8,904 nt of DNA from Betaproteobacteria bacterium. Lineage in GTDB: Bacteria > Pseudomonadota > Gammaproteobacteria > Burkholderiales > SG8-39. Below the pieces are notes generated by a model that was not told where the DNA came from, did no database searches, and saw only the letters and a program-made list of their open reading frames with translations. Shown in pieces: positions 6,201 to 8,904 of this stretch. Location of the stretch: NCBI GenBank assembly GCA_005881355.1, contig VBDM01000026.1:1-8904 (forward strand), in the 5' to 3' direction. The position numbers and the translations under genes were made by a program. The first letter of the stretch is position 1; every line of letters begins with the position of its first letter.

Positions 6201-7182
6201 TCTGGTGCGCAACGCGAAGCCCGTGTTCTCCGCGCCGCGCGTAGAGCTCGAGCGCGCCTGGTCGGAGGTGAGCTTCCGGATGCAGCAACTGCGCGACGAC
6301 CCGGCTTGCGCCAGGGAAGAGTTCGACCGCATCCTCGACCGGGATGATCCGGGGTTGTCGGCGGCATTGACCTTCGATCAGGGCGAGGACATCGCCGCCC
6401 CGTTCATTGCAAAGGGCGCGCGGCCGAAGATCGCCGTCCTGCGCGAGCAGGGGGTCAACGGTCAGGTCGAGATGGCGGCGGCGTTCGACCGCGCCGGATT
6501 CGACGCACACGATGTGCACATGAGCGACCTCGTCGCGGGCCGAGTCTCGCTCGCCGGCTTCAAGGGCTTCGCCGCCGGGGGCGGGTTTTCGTACGGCGAC
6601 GTGCTCGGGGCCGGCGCGGGCTGGGCGAAGGCCATCCTGTTCAACCCCCGCGCGAGGGACGAGTTCAGCGCTTTCTTCGCACGCGGCGACACGTTCGCGC
6701 TCGGCGCCTGCAACGGCTGCCAGATGATGAGCAACCTGCGCGCGCTGATCCCCGGCGCCGAACACTGGCCGCGCTTCGTCACCAACCGGTCCGAGCAATT
6801 CGAGGCGCGCTTCGTGATGGTGGAGGTCATGCCGAGTCCTTCGCTTTTTTTCTCCGGCATGGCCGGCAGCCGCATGGCGATCGCCACCGCGCACGGCGAG
6901 GGCCGCGCGCTGTTCGATTCGACGCCGGCAAAATCGCGGGCGATCGTCGCGCTGCGCTTCGTCGACAACCGCGGCGCGCCGACGGAGATTTATCCGCTCA
7001 ACCCGAACGGGTCGCCGGAAGGCATCACAGGACTCACCACCGCGGACGGACGCTTCACCGTATTGATGCCGCACCCGGAGCGTGTTTTCCGGACGGTGCA
7101 GCAGTCCTGGCATCCGGAGGGCTGGAGCGAAGACGGCCCGTGGATGCGCATCTTCCGCAACGCGCGGAAGTGGGTGGGGTGA
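3265..7182 (+). CDS. purL: Phosphoribosylformylglycinamidine synthase (FGAM synthase, large single-chain type)
   Basis: This cytoplasmic enzyme catalyses step four of de novo purine synthesis: FGAR + glutamine + ATP to FGAM + glutamate + ADP + phosphate. At 1305 residues it is the large proteobacterial form (E. coli about 1295), uniting all domains in one chain. The N-terminal domain opens with LRGSRAVSAFRLDKL, close to the family start, which fixes the ATG at 3265. The synthetase core includes ANSEHCRHK with H217, ETHNHPT at 291-297, GAATGSGGEIRDE, HDVGAGGLSNA (494-504) and HDRSDGG (878-884). The glutaminase domain begins near R1053 and has nucleophile C1149 in GACNGCQM and the pair H1270/E1272 in PHPERVFR. 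All are present with no frameshift or gap. A charged stretch near HDVDGSERRPEL (about 914-925) seems longer than in E. coli and may explain the extra length. It is a single gene here, with its own promoter and a convergent gene one base after its stop. Confidence 0.98.
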   Translation: MSLILKLRGSRAVSAFRLDKLNSRLTAIGSPVRATAAEHWHFVETSRALDAGETRVLDQLLHYGEPAPAHGGRVLLVVPRLGTISPWSSKASDIARRCGLDAVRRIERGTAWFFSDDPALDRGRILGLVHDRMTETVLGSLDEADALFRHHDPKPFAVVDVLARGRAALEDANTALGLALAPDEIDYLLAHYRGIARDPTDVELTMFAQANSEHCRHKIFNASWVIDGIPREETLFGMIKTTHARSPRGTVVAYADNAAVMEGAPISRFYPESGGRYRYRDELTHTVMKCETHNHPTAISPFPGAATGSGGEIRDEAATGRGAKPKAGLCGFSVSHLRIPGFEQPWETAPAKPDRIASALTIMLEGPIGAASFNNEFGRPNLAGYFRAFEMDADGITRGYHKPIMLAGGIGNINAAHAFKDELAPGALLIQLGGPGMLIGMGGGAASSLDTGANPEDLDFDSVQRGNAEMQRRAQEVIDRCWRLGADNPVLSIHDVGAGGLSNALPELVHAAGRGARIDLRAAPNEEPGMTPREIWCNEAQERFVLAVAADRIELFRSICERERCPLAVVGTVTDDGRLIVEDRHFLNKPVEMELSVLLGKPPRMTREVRRRRPQLVPLALQDVALQESCYRVLRHPTVARKTFLVSIGDRTVGGLCSRDPFVGPWQVPVADCAVTLMSFKEYAGEAFAMGERPPLALISPEASGRMAVGEALTNLAAAPVGELARVKLSANWMAAAGHANEDAALFDTVRAVALDLCPALGISIPVGKDSLSMRTAWDEGGRPKEVLAPLSLVVSAFARCEDARRALTPQLRTDCGETELILVDLGRGRNRLGGSVLAQVFGQCGDEAPDLDEPKSLADFFAAIQALNRDRLLLAYHDRSDGGLFATACEMAFAGHVGVTINLDMLAYDEAAHDVDGSERRPELMYGRDLERVLAALFAEELGAVVQIRASDRRKVLERLAGLPAYVIGSPNSRDEVRLVRNAKPVFSAPRVELERAWSEVSFRMQQLRDDPACAREEFDRILDRDDPGLSAALTFDQGEDIAAPFIAKGARPKIAVLREQGVNGQVEMAAAFDRAGFDAHDVHMSDLVAGRVSLAGFKGFAAGGGFSYGDVLGAGAGWAKAILFNPRARDEFSAFFARGDTFALGACNGCQMMSNLRALIPGAEHWPRFVTNRSEQFEARFVMVEVMPSPSLFFSGMAGSRMAIATAHGEGRALFDSTPAKSRAIVALRFVDNRGAPTEIYPLNPNGSPEGITGLTTADGRFTVLMPHPERVFRTVQQSWHPEGWSEDGPWMRIFRNARKWVG

Positions 7183-7183
7183 C

Positions 7184-7894
7184 TTAAGACCTGCGGTCGT
7201 ATGTCGTCGTCGGCTTGCGCAGCACCACGCCGGCCAGGAGGTAGGGGCGGAACAGCCAGAGCATGCGATGCGCGTGCGAGAGCCAGCGCTTCGGGCGCAC
7301 GAACGGAAACAGCAGCCGGATGAGCTTGCGCGCCATGCGCAGCGGCCCGCCCTGGACGAATTCCGCCCCGTAGCTCGAGCTTTTCACGACCGCGGCGGCA
7401 ACGACTTCGTACCCCGGAAACAGCCGGCAGATCTCCTCCGGACCGGGCCGGTACAGGGTGTCGATCGGATCGGCGTGATAGGGGTAGGAATACGGCACGG
7501 TGACCACGAGGACCGCGCCGGCGGGAAGCAGCGAGTCGAGCACCGCGGGGAACCGCCGACGCAGGCCGGCATCGAGATGCTCGAGGATATTGCAGACGAG
7601 GACCACGTCGGGCCGCAGCGCCCGCAGCCGCGCCTGGATCCCCGGATCGAACAGGTCGCCGCTCACGTCGACGCCGTCCTCCCGCTTCAGGTCGGCATGC
7701 ACCACCGTGGCGCCGCGGCGCCTCAGCGGATCGAAGATGCCGGCGTCGATATAGGGCTTGGAGACCTCGCGAAACCGCCTCGAGCCGCTGCCGAGGTTGA
7801 GCACGACGAATGAACCGCCTGGCGCAACGGCACGGTGCTCTAGGTCGAGGGCGCGCAGCCGGTCGCCGATCCAGGCCGCTTCTTCAGTACGCAC
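7184..7894 (-). CDS. Class I SAM-dependent methyltransferase, substrate unknown
   Basis: The 236-residue protein has a Rossmann-type methyltransferase domain similar to the Methyltransf_11/23 group. Motif I is VVLNLGSGSRR (30-40), with D68 in HADLKRE as the likely motif II acid. PDVVLVCNILEHL (95-107) is the motif IV region, and PAGAVLVVTVPYSYPYHADP (124-143) with the following DTLYRPGPEEICRLF is typical of methyltransferases found in sugar and cell-envelope clusters. Residues 187-228 are basic and hydrophobic (LLFPFVRP, MLWLFRPYLLAGVVL) and might touch the membrane. The start is GTG; a TGA lies in frame only four codons upstream, so no longer form is possible, and I see no good ribosome binding site. 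It runs convergent to purL with one base between the stop codons. Methyl transfer from SAM is well supported; the acceptor cannot be told from the sequence. Confidence 0.87.
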   Translation of the reverse strand: MRTEEAAWIGDRLRALDLEHRAVAPGGSFVVLNLGSGSRRFREVSKPYIDAGIFDPLRRRGATVVHADLKREDGVDVSGDLFDPGIQARLRALRPDVVLVCNILEHLDAGLRRRFPAVLDSLLPAGAVLVVTVPYSYPYHADPIDTLYRPGPEEICRLFPGYEVVAAAVVKSSSYGAEFVQGGPLRMARKLIRLLFPFVRPKRWLSHAHRMLWLFRPYLLAGVVLRKPTTTYDRRS

Positions 7895-7908
7895 CGGCGC
7901 ATCGTCTC

Positions 7909-7935
7909 AAAAAAAGCCCCCTTTGGGCGGTTTTT
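7909..7935 (-). terminator. Intrinsic terminator, nearly bidirectional
   Basis: Read on the minus strand, GCCC and GGGC enclose an AAAGG loop and are followed by seven T (7915-7909), with five A before the stem that can extend the pairing. On the plus strand the same element gives GCCC-CCTTT-GGGC, then GG and TTTTT (7931-7935), a weaker terminator. The minus-strand T-tract ends 14 bases before the methyltransferase GTG, so it sits in that gene's 5' leader, not at a gene end. On the plus strand it could stop purL transcripts that read through the methyltransferase gene. Confidence 0.7.
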
Positions 7936-7974
7936 CGTTGCTACTACGGACGGACGCGCCACCACGTTGATGCC

Positions 7975-8012
7975 TGCGCCGGGCCGGCCTGTTTCTCGCC
8001 GGCGCATGCGCC
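7975..8012. repeat. Overlapping GC-rich inverted repeats in the divergent intergenic region
   Basis: TGCGCCGG (7975-7982) pairs with CCGGCGCA (7999-8006) around a 16-nt interior. The right arm overlaps a perfect 12-bp palindrome GGCGCATGCGCC (8001-8012). A further GGGCC/GGCCC pair lies around 8025-8049. They could be operator dyads or structured leader RNA between the divergently read methyltransferase and YD-repeat genes, or simply GC-rich self-complementarity. Confidence 0.35.
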
Positions 8013-8055
8013 CTTCGATCGTCCGGGCCTAACGAGGCTGGTCGGGCCCTAAACA

Positions 8056-8076
8056 ATTTCCCGTTTACGCGGAAAT
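8056..8076. repeat. Hairpin or operator-like dyad before the YD-repeat gene
   Basis: ATTTCC (8056-8061) pairs with GGAAAT (8071-8076), and inside it CG (8062-8063) pairs with CG (8068-8069) around TTTA, leaving one bulged C. It directly precedes the AT-rich stretch where a promoter would be expected, the usual place for a regulator-binding dyad. The role is inferred from position. Confidence 0.35.
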
Positions 8077-8102
8077 ATATATAGACGATATAAGTAAGGA
8101 GG
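8076..8102 (+). promoter_or_regulatory. AT-rich promoter candidate and strong ribosome binding site of the YD-repeat gene
   Basis: AAGGAGG (8096-8102) is a full-strength Shine-Dalgarno six bases before the ATG at 8109 and fixes that start. TATATA (8076-8083, two overlapping registers) in the AT-rich stretch is the only plausible -10 box far enough upstream to leave the ribosome site in the transcript, but no good -35 is seen. TATAAG (8089-8094) resembles a -10 too but would start transcription within the Shine-Dalgarno. Confidence 0.5.
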
Positions 8103-8108
8103 CAGATC

Positions 8109-8904
8109 ATGGTTGCTATCGTTTCGGGCGCCGGTCTTGGTCTCGCCAACAGTTCGCTCAACGTGCTTGGCCCCCAGGGCGCCTTGGGGCCTGCCAATCA
8201 GGGCCGCGCCGGAGAAAGGGTCTACGTCAACTCCTCCACCGGCAACCTGGTGGTGCAGAACCGCGACGAGCTCGTCATCGGGCGCGGGCCCGATATCAGC
8301 CTGGTTCGGACGTACAACAGTCAAGGGTTGTTGAACGACGACAACGGCGACAACTGGCGACTGGGCGTCTACCGGAAGGTCTACAACCTCACCGGGACGG
8401 TCAGTACCGCCGGCAGCACGGTCACCCGGGTGGCCGAGGACGGGTCGGAATCGGTCTACACCTACAACGCCACGCCGGGGATATACGTCAGCAGCGACGG
8501 CTCAGGGGCTTTCGACACGCTCGCCTTCGACGGGGCGACCCAAACCTGGACCTGGACGGACGGGGACACCCAGGTCACCGAGCGCTACGACGCGGCCAAC
8601 GGTGGGCGCATCACTCAGGTTGCGGATCCGGACGGCAACGCCCTGACCTTCACCTACAACGCAGCGGGTCTCATCACCCAAGTCAGCGACGCCAGCGTCC
8701 AAGTTGGCGACACCAGCGGCGAGACCACCTTCCTCGACTACACCGGCAACGACCTCACCCAGCTTCGCACGGTCAAGAGCGGCGGGCAGACGCTGATCCG
8801 CACGCGCTACGCCTACGACACGAGCCACCGGCTCATCCAGGTCATCACCGATCTCTCGCCCGACGATGCGAGCGTCGCCGACGGCAAGACCTATGTCGTC
8901 AGCT
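8109..8904 (+). CDS. Rhs/YD-repeat protein, N-terminal part (runs off the window)
   Basis: The reading frame is open from the ATG to the window edge, giving 265 residues of what is probably a very long protein. The N-terminus (MVAIVSGAGLGLANSSLNVLG, residues 1-21) has no Sec signal. VYVNSSTGNLVVQNRDELV (38-56) and the PDISLVRTYNSQGLLNDDNGDNW stretch (61-83) are typical of the region that precedes Rhs repeats. YD-type repeats appear at about 158-193 (RYDAANGGRITQV, FTYNAAGLITQV) and 233-247 (YAYDTSHRLIQV). Such repeats build a beta-cage that encloses a C-terminal effector in polymorphic toxins, or form large surface proteins. The C-terminus, which would reveal a toxin and an immunity gene, is outside the window. 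The absence of a Sec signal suggests export by type I or type VI secretion, or none; this is inference. The frame starts after an excellent Shine-Dalgarno. Confidence 0.88.
   Translation, partial: MVAIVSGAGLGLANSSLNVLGPQGALGPANQGRAGERVYVNSSTGNLVVQNRDELVIGRGPDISLVRTYNSQGLLNDDNGDNWRLGVYRKVYNLTGTVSTAGSTVTRVAEDGSESVYTYNATPGIYVSSDGSGAFDTLAFDGATQTWTWTDGDTQVTERYDAANGGRITQVADPDGNALTFTYNAAGLITQVSDASVQVGDTSGETTFLDYTGNDLTQLRTVKSGGQTLIRTRYAYDTSHRLIQVITDLSPDDASVADGKTYVVS

Noticed and set aside
6076..7113. 345-residue minus-strand frame
   Set aside because: It is antisense to the purL glutaminase region, with low-complexity Arg/Ala/Glu composition and no motif.
7082..7813. 243-residue plus-strand frame opposite the methyltransferase
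   Set aside because: The minus strand shows clear methyltransferase motifs; this frame is its Arg/Gln/His-rich shadow.
7907..8197. 96-residue minus-strand frame ending in KPPKGGFF
   Set aside because: The KPPKGGFF ending is the translation of the terminator at 7909-7935, a known source of false small ORFs, and the frame overlaps the start of the YD-repeat gene.

Overview
The window is GC-rich DNA with dense coding, and it most likely comes from a pseudomonadotal chromosome, probably a betaproteobacterium. This rests on the full-length, proteobacterial-type single-chain PurL, on a REC-cyclase-kinase signalling protein and on the GC-biased codon use. The taxonomic placement is an inference; there is no rRNA gene to anchor it.

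Layout from left to right. (1) Positions 1-137 are a regulatory region with a G-quadruplex-type motif on the minus strand, two TTGACT repeats, a possible -10 box and a CRP-like half-palindrome. (2) At 138-2213 (+) lies a three-domain signalling protein: a response-regulator receiver domain, a class III nucleotide cyclase that looks catalytically complete, and a C-terminal Ser/Thr kinase fold whose DFG motif reads GFE, so probably a pseudokinase. A textbook intrinsic terminator follows at 2321-2350. (3) At 2512-3024 (+) is a small exported or membrane-anchored protein of unknown function with a strong ribosome binding site. It ends in three consecutive in-frame stop codons (TAG TAA TGA) and a hairpin. 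(4) Positions 3025-3264 are non-coding and hold several hairpins, the best a 14-bp perfect stem, followed by a TATAAT box very close to the next start. (5) purL occupies 3265-7182 (+): FGAM synthase, the fourth step of purine synthesis, complete. (6) At 7184-7894 (-) is a class I SAM-dependent methyltransferase, convergent with purL and separated from it by one base. (7) Positions 7895-8108 are an intergenic region with a (nearly bidirectional) terminator directly in front of the methyltransferase start, further inverted repeats and an AT-rich stretch. (8) From 8109 to the window end (+) runs the N-terminal 265 residues of an Rhs/YD-repeat protein, which continues outside the window.

The genes do not form one pathway. 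purL is housekeeping. The REC-cyclase-pseudokinase gene is a stand-alone signalling locus without a visible histidine kinase partner. The small exported protein, the methyltransferase and the YD-repeat protein look accessory. I see no CRISPR array, tRNA, rRNA, insertion sequence or clear attachment site. The most unusual items are the REC-cyclase-pseudokinase fusion with a possible cAMP-receptor site in front of it, the tandem triple stop, and the terminator placed 14 nt upstream of the methyltransferase start.
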